Below, piece after piece: positions 1 to 8,228 of a stretch of DNA of 64,000 nt. This stretch comes from CAYVQF01 sp964454015. GTDB taxonomy: Bacteria; Myxococcota_A; Bradymonadia; UBA4248. The stretch lies in NCBI GenBank assembly GCA_964454015.1, contig CAYVQF010000029.1, positions 3,791 through 67,790 of the forward strand, read 5' to 3'. The notes under the pieces are model-generated. The model was given only the letters and a program-made list of their open reading frames with translations. It was not told where the DNA came from and ran no database searches. The number at the start of each line of letters is the position of its first letter. The stretch's first letter is position 1. The position numbers and the translations under genes were made by a program.

Positions 1-1018
1 AGGTCGAGCCGGAGGTGGGCGGCATCTCGAGCTTGCGGCCGTAATAGACGTCGATGAGGTAGGCGCGCAGGGTGCCGGCTTCGACCAGGGTGCGCGGGTG
101 GGAGGCGATGCCGTCGCCGTCATAGAAGCGGGAGCCAAGTCCGCGTGGGATGTGGGGGTCATCGGTGAGGTGGAGCAGGGGCGAAGCAAAGGACTGGTCG
201 AGCTTGCCGAGCAAGAAAGAGCGCTGTTGCTGAATGGCGGCCCCAGACAAGGCCCCTAGGAGATAGCTGATCATCTGCGGCGCGACGCGGTTCTCGAAGA
301 CCACTGGCAAGGTGGCTGAGGGGAGCTTGGTCTGCCCGATGCGGCTGAGGGCGCGCTGGGATGCCTCGGCGCCGATGGTGGCCGGGTCGGGCAGGTCGGC
401 GAAGTAGCGGGTGGCGGCCCAGGCCGCGTCAGAGGGTCGCCGTTCATTGGGATCTTGCACCGAGACCGAAGCCGAGAGAGAGACGGAGGTGCGGGTGGCC
501 GTGCCGAAGAAGCCGTTGGAGTGAAGTCGCACTTCCTCCGAGGCGCCGTCGCGGAGGGTGGTTTCGACCGAGATGATGGGCCCGCCAACGGCCTGGGCTG
601 CCGCTTCGGTGCGCTGGAGGAGATCCAGTCTTTGCGCTGGGGTGATCTCCGCCATCGCCGGATCATAGAGCTCGAGGTCAAGCTCGGCGCGCCCTGCGTA
701 GAGCTCTGGATCGGCCAGCCCGCGAAAGGGGTCTCGTCCCAGATAGCTGGTGAGGGTCATGGCTTTGGGGACGAAGGCGTCAAGGGCTTCGGGACGGAGA
801 TCCGAGGTAGAGTGGGTGGCGTACTTGCCATCCACGAAGAGCTGGAGGGTGAGGCCCGAGGACGCGGCGTCCAAAATGCGCTCGATTTCACCTTGGCGCT
901 TTTTGACTTCGATCGATCGGCCTTGGGCGACCCTGACGGCGACCTGCTCCGCGCCAGCGGCCAAGGCACTCTCGAGGGCGCGGCTGGCGATGTCTTGCAA
1001 AGCGTGAACTTGGCTCAT
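1..1018 (-). CDS. pmbA: PmbA/TldE family protein (partial, C-terminus outside window)
   Basis: The reading frame starts at ATG 1016-1018 and stays open to base 1, so about 339 N-terminal residues are visible and the C-terminus is missing. The N-terminus (MSQVHALQDIASRAL) has no signal peptide. Visible family hallmarks are the stretch with IEVKKRQGEIER in the first 50 residues and, near base 110, FYDGDGIASHPRTLVEAG followed by RAYLIDVYYGRK, typical of the PmbA/TldE subunit. In known systems TldD and TldE form a heterodimeric zinc peptidase in which TldD carries the catalytic metal site; it degrades unfolded short peptides and matures some modified peptides. The start overlaps the tldD stop by four bases (ATGA), so the two are translationally coupled. 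Cytoplasmic location is expected for this subunit, which contrasts with its partner. Confidence 0.9.
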   Translation of the reverse strand, partial: MSQVHALQDIASRALESALAAGAEQVAVRVAQGRSIEVKKRQGEIERILDAASSGLTLQLFVDGKYATHSTSDLRPEALDAFVPKAMTLTSYLGRDPFRGLADPELYAGRAELDLELYDPAMAEITPAQRLDLLQRTEAAAQAVGGPIISVETTLRDGASEEVRLHSNGFFGTATRTSVSLSASVSVQDPNERRPSDAAWAATRYFADLPDPATIGAEASQRALSRIGQTKLPSATLPVVFENRVAPQMISYLLGALSGAAIQQQRSFLLGKLDQSFASPLLHLTDDPHIPRGLGSRFYDGDGIASHPRTLVEAGTLRAYLIDVYYGRKLEMPPTSGST

Positions 1019-2616
1019 GAGATACCTCCAACGTTGATTCCCGAGACCAAGACGCTCGGCAGACCAAGAGAGACGGGCACCCGCTGGCCACCTTTGCCGC
1101 AGGTCCAGCCGCCGTCATCGAGCTCGAAATCGTTGGCGACCATGGTGATGCGCGCCAGCGACTCCGGCCCGTTGCCGATGATGTTGACGTCTTTGATGGG
1201 GGCCGTGATTTTGCCATCTTCGATGAGATAACCATTCTTGACGTAGAAGGCGTAGTCTCCGGCGCCGATCTGCACTTGGCCGTTGGTGAAGGAGATGCAA
1301 TAGATCCCCTTCTTGACCGATGCGATCAACTCCTCGGGCGCATGCTCGCCTGGCAGCATATAGGTGTTGCGCATGCGCGGCAGCGGTGGATGGCGGAAAG
1401 ACTCGCGGCGGCCATTGCCAGTTGGGGCGACACCGAAATGCCGGGCGCTGATCTTGTCGTGGAGGTAGGAGCGCAGGACGCCATTCTCAACCAGCCGGGT
1501 CTCTTGGGACAAGGTGCCCTCATCGTCGACGTTGATACTGCCACGCAGGTCGGGGTGGAGGCCGCTGTCGACGATGGTCACCTCGGGGCTGGCGATGCTG
1601 GTGCCGATGCGGTTGGCGAAGATGGAGATGCCCTTGCGATTGAAATCGGCCTCCATGCCGTGGCCGATGGCCTCGTGGAGGAGGATGCCCGATGAGCCGG
1701 CCGCCAAAATGACGGGCATCTCGCCGGCAGAAGGTTTCTGCGCCTCGAAGAGGATGCGGGTGCGCTCGATGCCCTCTTGGACCAGCCGGGCGAGGCGGCT
1801 CTGGTCGAAGAAGTCCAGGCCTCGGCGCGCGGCGATGTTCACGGTGTTCGATTGGCGCTCACCGTCGTGGTTCATGACGATGCTCAAGACCAGCCGGGCC
1901 ATGGGCTGGTTGTCGAAAACCAAGGGGCCATCGGTGCTGGCAATGAGGATGCGCTGCTGCTGGGTGCCGATTGAGAGGCTGACCTTCTCGACCCAAGGGT
2001 CGGCGGCGCGCACGTCTTGGTTGAGCTGATCCAACAGGGCGACGAGCTGCTCGACGGGCGCCAAGGACCAGTCAATCTCGGTGTCATAGCGGGTCGGGGG
2101 TTGGAAGGGCTTCAGGGCGAAGGCAGGTGCGCTGCCGCCCTGGGCGATGGCCGCCGCGGTGCGGGCTGCCGAACGCATGGCTTCCGCCGTCAAGGCTTCG
2201 GTGTAGGCGAAGCCCGTCTGATCGCCCGTGACCGTGCGAATACCGACGCCGAGCTCGACATTGGAGTAGGCCCGGTTGACCACGTCGTCTTCCAGGGCAA
2301 TGTGTGACTCGACGGTGTGTTGGAAGAAGAGGTCGGCCCAATCTCCTCCGTTGCGCATGGCTTCGGCGAGGCTTTGTTCGATCATGGCCGGGGTCACACC
2401 GAAGTTGACTTCGAAGTAGTTGGGCATGGGCATGGGCTCAGCGGTTGGCGCGATGAGGTGGGGTGGGTTGGTTGCGCAGGCACTGAGCCACGGCGCTACG
2501 GCCAGCGAGGCGAGGCTCGCAGAGCCGAGGGAGAGAAAGGCGCGGCGGCTGACACCGGGGCAGGCGGCCCCGGGCGGGTGCAGCGGCGAGTGACGAGGTG
2601 CATGGCGACGTTTCAT
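1015..2616 (-). CDS. tldD: TldD-like zinc peptidase with Tat/lipoprotein leader
   Basis: 533 aa. The zinc-binding signature HEAIGHGMEAD of TldD metallopeptidases is present around residues 315-325, followed by the conserved Gly-rich core and a C-terminal YLIEDGKI-type strand. The N-terminus is unusual: residues 24-29 read SRRAFL, a twin-arginine motif, followed by a hydrophobic stretch and LSAC near residue 47, which is a lipobox. This predicts folded export through Tat and lipid anchoring, whereas canonical TldD is cytoplasmic. An AAAGGA-like Shine-Dalgarno lies just upstream of ATG 2614-2616, supporting this start; no good ribosome site precedes the internal Met codons around residue 61. 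It is followed with a 4-base overlap by pmbA, which lacks a leader. The assignment to the family is firm; export is inferred from the leader. Confidence 0.92.
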   Translation of the reverse strand: MKRRHAPRHSPLHPPGAACPGVSRRAFLSLGSASLASLAVAPWLSACATNPPHLIAPTAEPMPMPNYFEVNFGVTPAMIEQSLAEAMRNGGDWADLFFQHTVESHIALEDDVVNRAYSNVELGVGIRTVTGDQTGFAYTEALTAEAMRSAARTAAAIAQGGSAPAFALKPFQPPTRYDTEIDWSLAPVEQLVALLDQLNQDVRAADPWVEKVSLSIGTQQQRILIASTDGPLVFDNQPMARLVLSIVMNHDGERQSNTVNIAARRGLDFFDQSRLARLVQEGIERTRILFEAQKPSAGEMPVILAAGSSGILLHEAIGHGMEADFNRKGISIFANRIGTSIASPEVTIVDSGLHPDLRGSINVDDEGTLSQETRLVENGVLRSYLHDKISARHFGVAPTGNGRRESFRHPPLPRMRNTYMLPGEHAPEELIASVKKGIYCISFTNGQVQIGAGDYAFYVKNGYLIEDGKITAPIKDVNIIGNGPESLARITMVANDFELDDGGWTCGKGGQRVPVSLGLPSVLVSGINVGGIS

Positions 2617-3026
2617 CTCAGTTCCTTTCTGCGTGCCTGGGAGCGCAGCGATGAGGCGGCGCGGCGCAGGTCGTCAGGTGTGGGTCGGCAAGGCGATCCC
2701 CCCTTTTCGTGGTAACACAGAGCGCAGGGCTTGTCAGGCCAGCAGCGGGTGAATCCACTCCCGTCACTGGCGCTGGAGCGCGCCCGGGCGAGGTCAGGCG
2801 GGGGGAGGGTTGTGGGCAAAAGTCATGTAATTACAGGCGCATGGTCTGCATGGCGAAGAGGATTGCAATTTCATTGGTATTGGCTTAGAATACCGGGCTC
2901 GTGAAAGGCTCGAGGCGTTATGCGCATGAGCTCGGCCTTTCCTTAAACACGGGGCCTTGGCCCCAACCCGTAGCGGCATACTCAACGGTGGGTCTTGTCG
3001 TTGCGGTGGCAAGAAGGAGAGAAGTC
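2617..3026. other. Intergenic region between tldD and the repeat lipoprotein
   Basis: 410 bases separate the divergent tldD and lipoprotein genes. I see no convincing gene here. It holds a strong sigma-70-type promoter for the rightward gene (2863-2891) and, in the transcribed leader, a small perfect hairpin GGGGCC-TT-GGCCCC at 2951-2964. An open frame does run into the lipoprotein from about 2901, but the good ribosome site and signal peptide place the true start at 3027. Confidence 0.7.
2863..2891 (+). promoter_or_regulatory. Sigma-70-type promoter for the repeat lipoprotein
   Basis: TTGCAA (2863-2868, 4/6 match to TTGACA) is followed after exactly 17 bases by TAGAAT (2886-2891, 5/6 match to TATAAT). 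The surrounding DNA is clearly more AT-rich than the rest of the window. Transcription would start near 2898 and give a leader of about 130 bases before ATG 3027. Confidence 0.6.
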
Positions 3027-3648
3027 ATGTTCAAGTCCTTGATGATCGCGTTGATGTTGACCTTTTTCGCTGGTGCTTCTTTGGTTGCGGTGAGCGGCTG
3101 TGAGCAGAAAGCCGAGACCAAGAAAGAGGAGAAGAAGGGCGAAGCCAAGAAGGAAGAGGCCAAGCCGGTCGAAGGCGAAGCCGCTGCTGAAGGCGAAGCC
3201 GNNNNNNNNNNNNNNNNNNNNNNNNNNNNNNNNNNNNNNNNNNNNNNNNNNNNNNNNNNNNNNNNNNNNNNNNNNNNNNNNNNNNNNNNNNNNNNNNNNN
3301 NCTGTTGAAGGCGAAGCCGCTGCTGAAGGCGAAGCCGCTGCTGAAGGCGAAGCCGTCGCTGAAGGCGAAGCCGCTGTTGAAGGCGAAGCCGCTGCTGAAG
3401 GCGAAGCCGCTGCTGAAGGCGAAGCCGTTGCCGCCGCCGCCGGTGGTGCCTGTGACACTTACTTCGCCGAAGTCGAGAAGAACTGTGAGAACCCCACTGA
3501 CATGACCAAGGCCCTCTGCGATGCCACGGCCCAAGCTGCGGCGGAGATGAAGAGCGCAGCCGTTGGTCCGGCAGCGGCGGTGATGGAAGAAGGTTGCAAG
3601 ACCGCCCTCGAGGCCTTCCAGACCTCTTTCGCGGCCCTCAGCAACTAA
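3027..3648 (+). CDS. Secreted lipoprotein with Glu-Gly-Glu-Ala repeats, interrupted by an assembly gap
   Basis: The start ATG 3027 follows AAGGAGAG at a good distance. The N-terminus MFKSLMIALMLTFFAG then VSGC is a lipoprotein signal peptide. After a Lys/Glu-rich stretch comes a tandem repeat of an 18-base unit coding EGEAAA/EGEAVA, then a compact C-terminal domain of about 65 residues with four cysteines (C at DTYF, C at ENPT, C at DATAQ, C at KTALEA), which could form two disulfides. A 100-N gap at 3202-3301 lies inside the repeat; the frames on the two sides differ only because the gap length is a placeholder, so this is not evidence of a pseudogene. The repeat copy number is unknown. The family is not recognised; a surface-exposed Cys-domain on a charged stalk is the plain reading. 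Confidence 0.8.
3172..3426. repeat. Tandem 18-base coding repeat (GAAGCCGCTGCTGAAGGC type) with scaffold gap
   Basis: At least eight copies of an 18-base unit encode alternating EGEAAA and EGEAVA. The array is broken by 100 N at 3202-3301, the usual filler for a gap of unknown length; the assembler evidently failed to resolve the array. Confidence 0.9.
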
Positions 3649-3677
3649 GTTCGCTGCCCCACGTGGGCGAGGCGACG

Positions 3678-3706
3678 GCAAAAAGGCGGGTTTCCCGCCT
3701 TTTTGC
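3678..3706 (+). terminator. Rho-independent terminator after the repeat lipoprotein
   Basis: A perfect 13-base stem (GCAAAAAGGCGGG paired with CCCGCCTTTTTGC) with a three-base TTT loop lies 30 bases after the stop codon. The five-T run on the descending arm makes it a good intrinsic terminator; the A-run gives it potential on the other strand too. Confidence 0.85.
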
Positions 3707-3804
3707 GTTTCTTGCAGCAGCAGCGCGCGGGCCTAGGCACGATTGTTGACCCCAGACTCGGCGAATGCGACCCTGGTACGGGCACCTTTCAGGGAGGTCT
3801 GAGC

Positions 3805-4242
3805 ATGGGAACTAAGGTTGGTAGCGCTGCGTTCGTCGTCCTCTTGGCCTGGGTGGTGATGGCGTTCACTTGGAGCCTGCGTCCGCATTTGGCGTGGGCC
3901 GATGCAGGTGGCGACGCGGCGCCGGTGAGCGCTGAGGCGCGGGTGGTGGAGCTGTTGGTCGGGCTCGCAGGTGGGCTCGACAAAGCTCCCGACAAGTGCC
4001 CGCAGGCGGCGCAGACCTTGCGCACCTGGACGGAGACGCACGCGGCAGAGCTGCGCGAGCTCGCCGAGTTGACCCGGGCCCGAGCCGACGGCTTGGACGA
4101 TGAGAGCCTGCGCGCGCTGGAGCGCCAGCTCGAGCCGGCGATGGAGGTGATCATCGGGGTGGCGATGCGCTGCGCCGAGTCCGCCGAAGTCATCGATGCT
4201 TTTGCCGCGCTCGACGCGGTGTTGAATGGGCCGGCGACGTGA
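3805..4242 (+). CDS. Small secreted helical protein with two conserved cysteines
   Basis: 145 aa from ATG 3805, chosen because GGGAGG lies at 3792-3797 and the first 33 residues (MGTKVGSAAFVVLLAWVVMAF... AWADA) form a signal peptide. The mature part is predicted helical and contains DKCPQAAQTL and, further on, LRALERQLEPAMEV ending in AMRCAESAEVI. The same spacing of a Cys, a helix, an LERxxE block and a second Cys recurs in the lipoprotein at 51669-52067, so the two appear to be paralogues. No known domain is recognised. The stop overlaps the GTG start of the next gene (GTGA), suggesting co-translation with the aldolase-like protein. Confidence 0.75.
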   Translation: MGTKVGSAAFVVLLAWVVMAFTWSLRPHLAWADAGGDAAPVSAEARVVELLVGLAGGLDKAPDKCPQAAQTLRTWTETHAAELRELAELTRARADGLDDESLRALERQLEPAMEVIIGVAMRCAESAEVIDAFAALDAVLNGPAT

Positions 4243-4925
4243 GCGCCGGTGAACGAGAAGGGGTGGTGAAGTACGCGGCGGCGCACCGCTCGGACCCTCT
4301 CAGTCCGCAGGCGACGGCCGCCAGCCCGGCCCTGCTCGCCTCGAGAGCGGCTCTGTTGCGTTTGGGCTTCCTCGGAAGCGATCCAGCCCGTTATGAAGGG
4401 CTCGGCTACGGCAATGTGTCCTGCCGCCTGCCTCCCTACGGCGCCCCACGCCGGGCGCGCTCGTTCTTGGTCACGGGGAGCCAAACGGCGCACCTCGCCG
4501 AGCCATCCTTGGCGCTCTTGGCCGAGGTCGAGGCCTACGACCTGGGCGCTGGCCGCATTTGCAGCCGTGGAGCGGTGGCGCCATCGAGCGAGGCCCTGAG
4601 TCACGCGGCCTTTTACGATGTGGGGATCCACGTGCGTTGGGTCATCCACGCCCACAGCCCCGAGCTGTGGCGGGCAGCGGCTGACGCCCTGCTTGGGCGC
4701 GGTGTGGTGTGGGCGGAAGGGGCCTATGGTAGCCAGACCTTGGCCCAAGAGATCGGCAGGCAATGGCGGCAGAGCACCCTGAGCGAGCGCGGCTGGTTGG
4801 CCATGGCTGGGCATCAAGATGGGGTCATGAGCTTTGGGCGCAGCGCCCAAGAAGCCTTGACACGCCTACTCGAGGCCTGGCAGGTAGCCGTGGCAGCCCT
4901 GATGGTGAAGAGCTGGCGTCGGTGA
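4239..4925 (+). CDS. Class II aldolase/adducin family protein
   Basis: 228 aa starting at GTG 4239. Family signatures are GYGNVSCRL (phosphate-binding loop region), VTGSQT, a central Glu/Tyr region, PSSEALSHAAFYD and the metal-binding HAHSPELW, followed by MAGHQDGVMSFG near the C-terminus. Members use a divalent metal held by histidines to perform aldol cleavage of sugar phosphates such as L-fuculose 1-phosphate, or act as epimerases or dehydratases; the substrate cannot be told here. The HAH pair and the later GHQ histidine are in place, so activity is plausible. It overlaps the preceding gene by four bases and is followed after 50 bases by a sigma-54 activator. Confidence 0.8.
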   Translation: MSAGEREGVVKYAAAHRSDPLSPQATAASPALLASRAALLRLGFLGSDPARYEGLGYGNVSCRLPPYGAPRRARSFLVTGSQTAHLAEPSLALLAEVEAYDLGAGRICSRGAVAPSSEALSHAAFYDVGIHVRWVIHAHSPELWRAAADALLGRGVVWAEGAYGSQTLAQEIGRQWRQSTLSERGWLAMAGHQDGVMSFGRSAQEALTRLLEAWQVAVAALMVKSWRR

Positions 4926-4975
4926 GGTGCTGGGCCAACGCGTTGGCGTGGGGCGGATGGCGGCGAGAGAGGCTG

Positions 4976-6373
4976 ATGGCAGAGGACAAGAATCATGGCG
5001 CCGAGGTGGACGAGGCGGTGGTAGCCGAGCTGAGCACCTCCACCGAGGCCATCCTCGAGAGCATCTCCGACGGGGTCTTCACGGTGAATCTTCGCTGGGA
5101 GGTGACCTCATTCAACCGTGCGGCCGAGGAGATCACCGGCGTGCCGCGGGAGGAGGCCTTGGGACGTCCCTGTTCCGAGGTCTTTCGTTCCAGCCTCTGT
5201 GGGCCGGGTTGTGCCCTCCGCCAGACCTTGGAGGGGGGCAAAGCCATCATCGGCAAGGCCTGCACCATCATCGATCCCGAGGGGCGTCGTGTCCCCATCA
5301 GCGTGTCGACGGCCATCATGCGGGACGCGGCAGGCCGGATCCTGGGTGGCGCCGAGACCTTCCGCGACCTGAGCGAGATCGAGGCCCTGCGCCAAGAAGT
5401 GAGCGCTGTCGCCTCGGTCGGGGAGCTGCGCAGCCACAGCCCTGAGATGCAGAAGATCTTTGCCATGTTGACGGCTGTGGCTGCCAGCCCGAGCACGGTG
5501 CTCATCGAGGGCGAGACCGGGACGGGTAAGGAGGTCATCGCTCGCACCTTGCACGCCCTCAGCCCGTGGTCGCGTGGGCCTTTCGTCGCGGTCAACTGCG
5601 CCGCTTTGCCTGACAACCTCCTGGAATCCGAACTCTTTGGCTATAAGGCGGGTGCCTTCACCGGCGCCAGCCGCGACAAGATCGGGCGCTTCGCCATGGC
5701 TCGCGGCGGCACGCTCTTTCTCGACGAGATCGCCGAGATCTCGCCTTATGTCCAAGCCAAGCTGCTGCGGGTGCTCCAGGAGCGCGTCTATGAGCCTTTG
5801 GGTGCCACGCGCAGTGAGAGCAGTGACGCTCGCATCGTGGCGGCGACCAACCGGGATCTGGCAGCCATGGTGCGCGAGGGGCGTTTTCGGGAGGACCTCT
5901 TCTATCGCATCAACGTCGTCCGCATCGCCCTCCCCCCGCTGGCGCGCCGGATCGAGGATGTGCCGCTTTTGGCCCACGAAATCATCGGCGAGCTCAATCG
6001 CCGGCAGGGGCGCAAGGTGCCGGGCCTGCAAGCCCAGGCCCTAGAGATCCTCATGGCCTACCATTGGCCTGGCAACGTGCGCGAGCTCGCCAATGTCATG
6101 GAGCGCGCTTTCATCCTCTGTGGTGAGCGCCCGATCGATGCCCAGGATCTGCCGCCCGAGTTGCTGGCGCAACGGCCGCCCACGCCCCTCCGCCGGGGGC
6201 GGGAGGAGCTGGAAGCGGCGCAGATCCAGGCGGCGTTGGCGCGCCATGGCAACAACCGGAGCGCCGCGGCCAAGTCTCTGGGGATTCACAAGAGCACCTT
6301 GTTCAGGCGCGTCAAGGCTTTGGGCCTGACCCTGCCGGTGACAGATGGGCGCCAGCGCCGCCGCCGCGACTAG
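4976..6373 (+). CDS. Sigma-54-dependent activator with Cys-containing PAS sensor domain
   Basis: 465 aa from ATG 4976, preceded by GAGAGAGG. Order of domains: PAS (about residues 20-140), AAA+ (about 155-395) and a Fis-type HTH at the C-terminus (NRSAAAKSLGIHKSTLFRR). The AAA+ domain has Walker A GETGTGKE, the sigma-54 contact loop GAFTGA and Walker B TLFLDEI, so it should be a competent activator. The PAS domain has C66, C75, C79 and C96 (LCGPGC core), an arrangement seen in many deltaproteobacterial sigma-54 regulators and suggestive of metal, iron-sulfur or redox sensing; the ligand is not known. There is no receiver domain, so signal input is direct. Target genes are not evident; it may be co-transcribed with the aldolase-like gene upstream. 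Confidence 0.92.
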   Translation: MAEDKNHGAEVDEAVVAELSTSTEAILESISDGVFTVNLRWEVTSFNRAAEEITGVPREEALGRPCSEVFRSSLCGPGCALRQTLEGGKAIIGKACTIIDPEGRRVPISVSTAIMRDAAGRILGGAETFRDLSEIEALRQEVSAVASVGELRSHSPEMQKIFAMLTAVAASPSTVLIEGETGTGKEVIARTLHALSPWSRGPFVAVNCAALPDNLLESELFGYKAGAFTGASRDKIGRFAMARGGTLFLDEIAEISPYVQAKLLRVLQERVYEPLGATRSESSDARIVAATNRDLAAMVREGRFREDLFYRINVVRIALPPLARRIEDVPLLAHEIIGELNRRQGRKVPGLQAQALEILMAYHWPGNVRELANVMERAFILCGERPIDAQDLPPELLAQRPPTPLRRGREELEAAQIQAALARHGNNRSAAAKSLGIHKSTLFRRVKALGLTLPVTDGRQRRRRD

Positions 6374-6415
6374 CGCCGCCGCCGGGTGAGGTGGAGGAGG
6401 CTGGGCGGCGGGCAA

Positions 6416-7990
6416 TCAGCCTGGGGCGCTTCTATCGGGTGCCTTGGCGGGGCGGAGGCCATAGCGGCGCAGCTTGGCCTGCAAGGTGGTCGGGGGCAGG
6501 CCCAATTGCGCCGCGGCGCCGTCGGGCCCGTAGATCTTGCCGCCACATTGGGCCAGGCTGTGGCGGAGGATGGCCGCGACTTGGGTGTCGAAGTCAGGGC
6601 TGGTTGGGGCCGCGGGTCCTGGCGTGGGAGCGGGGGCGATGACGCCGCCGAGGGCGGCGCGGAGGTCGAGGGTGTCGCCGACGCTGAGGATGAGGGCGCG
6701 CTCGAGGAGGTTCTCCAGCTCGCGGATGTTGCCGGGCCAGTGATGCGCCTGGAGCTGAGCCTGGGCCGCGGCATCGATATGGGGTGGGCGGCGGTTCATC
6801 CTGCGAGCGTGTTGGTGGAGGAGATGGCGGGCCAGGGTGGGGAGGTCGCCGCGGCGCTCCCGCAGGGGGGGCAGGGTGATGGGGAAGATGTTGAGACGGT
6901 AATAGAGATCGGCCCGGAACTCACCGGCGGCGACCATGGCTTCGAGGTCGCGGTTGGTGGCGGCGATGACGCGGACATCCACTTGGAGGGTCTCCTTGCC
7001 GCCCACCCGCTGGATGTGCCGCTCTTGCAGGGCGCGCAAGAGCTTGATCTGGAGTGGCAGGGGGGCGTCGCCGACCTCGTCGAGGAAGAGGGTTCCGAGG
7101 TGTGCCTCTTCGAAGCGGCCGAGGCGGCGCTGTACGGCGCCAGTGAAAGCACCCTTCTCGTGACCAAAGAGCTCCGATTCGACCAGGGCCTCCGGGATGG
7201 CGCCGAGGTTGACGGCGACGAAGGGTTGGTGGGCGCGCGGGCCGAGCTGATGGATGAGGCGGGCCATGCCCTCCTTCCCGGTGCCCGTTTCGCCGCGCAA
7301 CAAGACGCTGGTGTCGGAGGGGGCGACGAGGCGCGCTTGGCGCAGGGCGTCTTGCATGGGTGGGCTGAGGGAGGTGTCGAGCCACTGGGGCCGGGTGGAC
7401 TGGACCTCTTCTTTGAGGCGGCTGTTCTCGCGGCCCAGGCGTTGGTTGAGGCTTCGGATCTCTTCGACCATCAGGCTGTTGTGCAGGGCGATGGCCACGA
7501 GCAAGGAGAGGCGTTGCGCGGGGTGGAAGCAGCGGCAGAGGAGGCCCTCGTCGGGTCCGTGGGCGATGGAGAGGGCGCCGAGGAGGCGCGTGCCGACTTG
7601 GAGGGGGAAGACGGCGAGGGAGGTGTAGCCGAGGTGGCGCAGGGACTCTTCGCGGTAGAGGCCTTGGTCCTCGATGGGGTCGAGGGTGAGGGGGCTGCGC
7701 TGTTGCAGGACTTGGCCGACCAAGGTGCCCGTCAGCGGGAAGTCACTGCGGGGGGGCTTCTCTTCGTTGTGGTGCGCATCCGAGAGCCAGAGGAGGGTGG
7801 CGATGTCGGCGTTTTCGGGGTGCCACTGGTAGATGGCGATGCGGGTTTGGCCAAAGTGCTTGCGCAAGAGGTGGGCGCTCTGGCGCAGGACTTGTTCGAG
7901 GTCGAGTGAGGTGAGCAGGGTGTGGAGGGCCTCTTCGATGAAGCTCTCGCGGTCGCGCAGTCCGGGGCAGGCGGGGATGATGGTGGTCAT
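6416..7990 (-). CDS. GAF-type sigma-54 activator (NorR-like)
   Basis: 524 aa when started at ATG 7988-7990; the frame extends further upstream but that part overlaps the promoter region and has no family similarity. Domains: GAF sensor (about residues 20-165), coiled linker, AAA+ (about 185-420) with GETGTGKEG, GAFTGA and LFLDEVGDAPL, and a C-terminal Fis HTH (GAAAQLGLPPTTLQAKLRR). This is the architecture of NorR (nitric oxide sensing through a GAF non-haem iron) and FhlA. It is divergent from a cupin-ferredoxin operon with a sigma-54 promoter at 8167-8182 and short repeats in between, so it is the likely activator of that operon. NO as the signal is inferred from architecture and from the Hcp-type target genes, not shown. 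Confidence 0.9.
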   Translation of the reverse strand: MTTIIPACPGLRDRESFIEEALHTLLTSLDLEQVLRQSAHLLRKHFGQTRIAIYQWHPENADIATLLWLSDAHHNEEKPPRSDFPLTGTLVGQVLQQRSPLTLDPIEDQGLYREESLRHLGYTSLAVFPLQVGTRLLGALSIAHGPDEGLLCRCFHPAQRLSLLVAIALHNSLMVEEIRSLNQRLGRENSRLKEEVQSTRPQWLDTSLSPPMQDALRQARLVAPSDTSVLLRGETGTGKEGMARLIHQLGPRAHQPFVAVNLGAIPEALVESELFGHEKGAFTGAVQRRLGRFEEAHLGTLFLDEVGDAPLPLQIKLLRALQERHIQRVGGKETLQVDVRVIAATNRDLEAMVAAGEFRADLYYRLNIFPITLPPLRERRGDLPTLARHLLHQHARRMNRRPPHIDAAAQAQLQAHHWPGNIRELENLLERALILSVGDTLDLRAALGGVIAPAPTPGPAAPTSPDFDTQVAAILRHSLAQCGGKIYGPDGAAAQLGLPPTTLQAKLRRYGLRPAKAPDRSAPG

Positions 7991-8017
7991 GGGGTGGCGT
8001 TGGGGGGTGGTGCCGGA

Positions 8018-8083
8018 GGTTGCGTCACCCAAATAAGGTTGCGGCACCCGCCGGGCGTTGGGTTGGCAACGATATAAGGTTGC
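8018..8083. promoter_or_regulatory. Candidate enhancer sites for the NorR-like activator
   Basis: Two near-identical dyads, GGTTGCGTCACC (8018-8029) and GGTTGCGGCACC (8037-8048), have the form GGT-N6-ACC and lie 19 bases apart. A direct repeat ATAAGGTTGC occurs at 8033-8042 and 8074-8083, and a short palindrome GTTGGCAAC at 8062-8070. They sit about 110-175 bases upstream of the expected sigma-54 start site, a normal distance for enhancer binding, and just upstream of the regulator's own start. NorR sites are GT-N7-AC inverted repeats, so the resemblance is only approximate. Confidence 0.45.
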
Positions 8084-8166
8084 TAGGCCAGGGGTCAAGG
8101 CGGTGCGCTGGGGCGATGCGCGTGGATCCATAAAGATAATAGTCGGTTGAAGAACAAGCAGGCCAT

Positions 8167-8182
8167 TGGCAAGCTTCGTGCA
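8167..8182 (+). promoter_or_regulatory. Sigma-54 (-24/-12) promoter of the cupin-ferredoxin operon
   Basis: The sequence TTGGCAAG then GTGCA matches the sigma-54 consensus, with GG at 8168-8169 and GC at 8180-8181 separated by exactly ten bases, as required. Transcription should start near 8193, giving a leader of about 36 bases. An activator of the right class is encoded divergently. Confidence 0.75.
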
Positions 8183-8228
8183 GTGAGGGCGGTGGGCTCG
8201 CTGATGTGCCATGACCAAGGAGCGAATG

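Noticed and set aside
3027..3648. Apparent frameshift in the repeat lipoprotein
   Set aside because: The two halves are separated by a 100-N placeholder, so the frame relation is meaningless.
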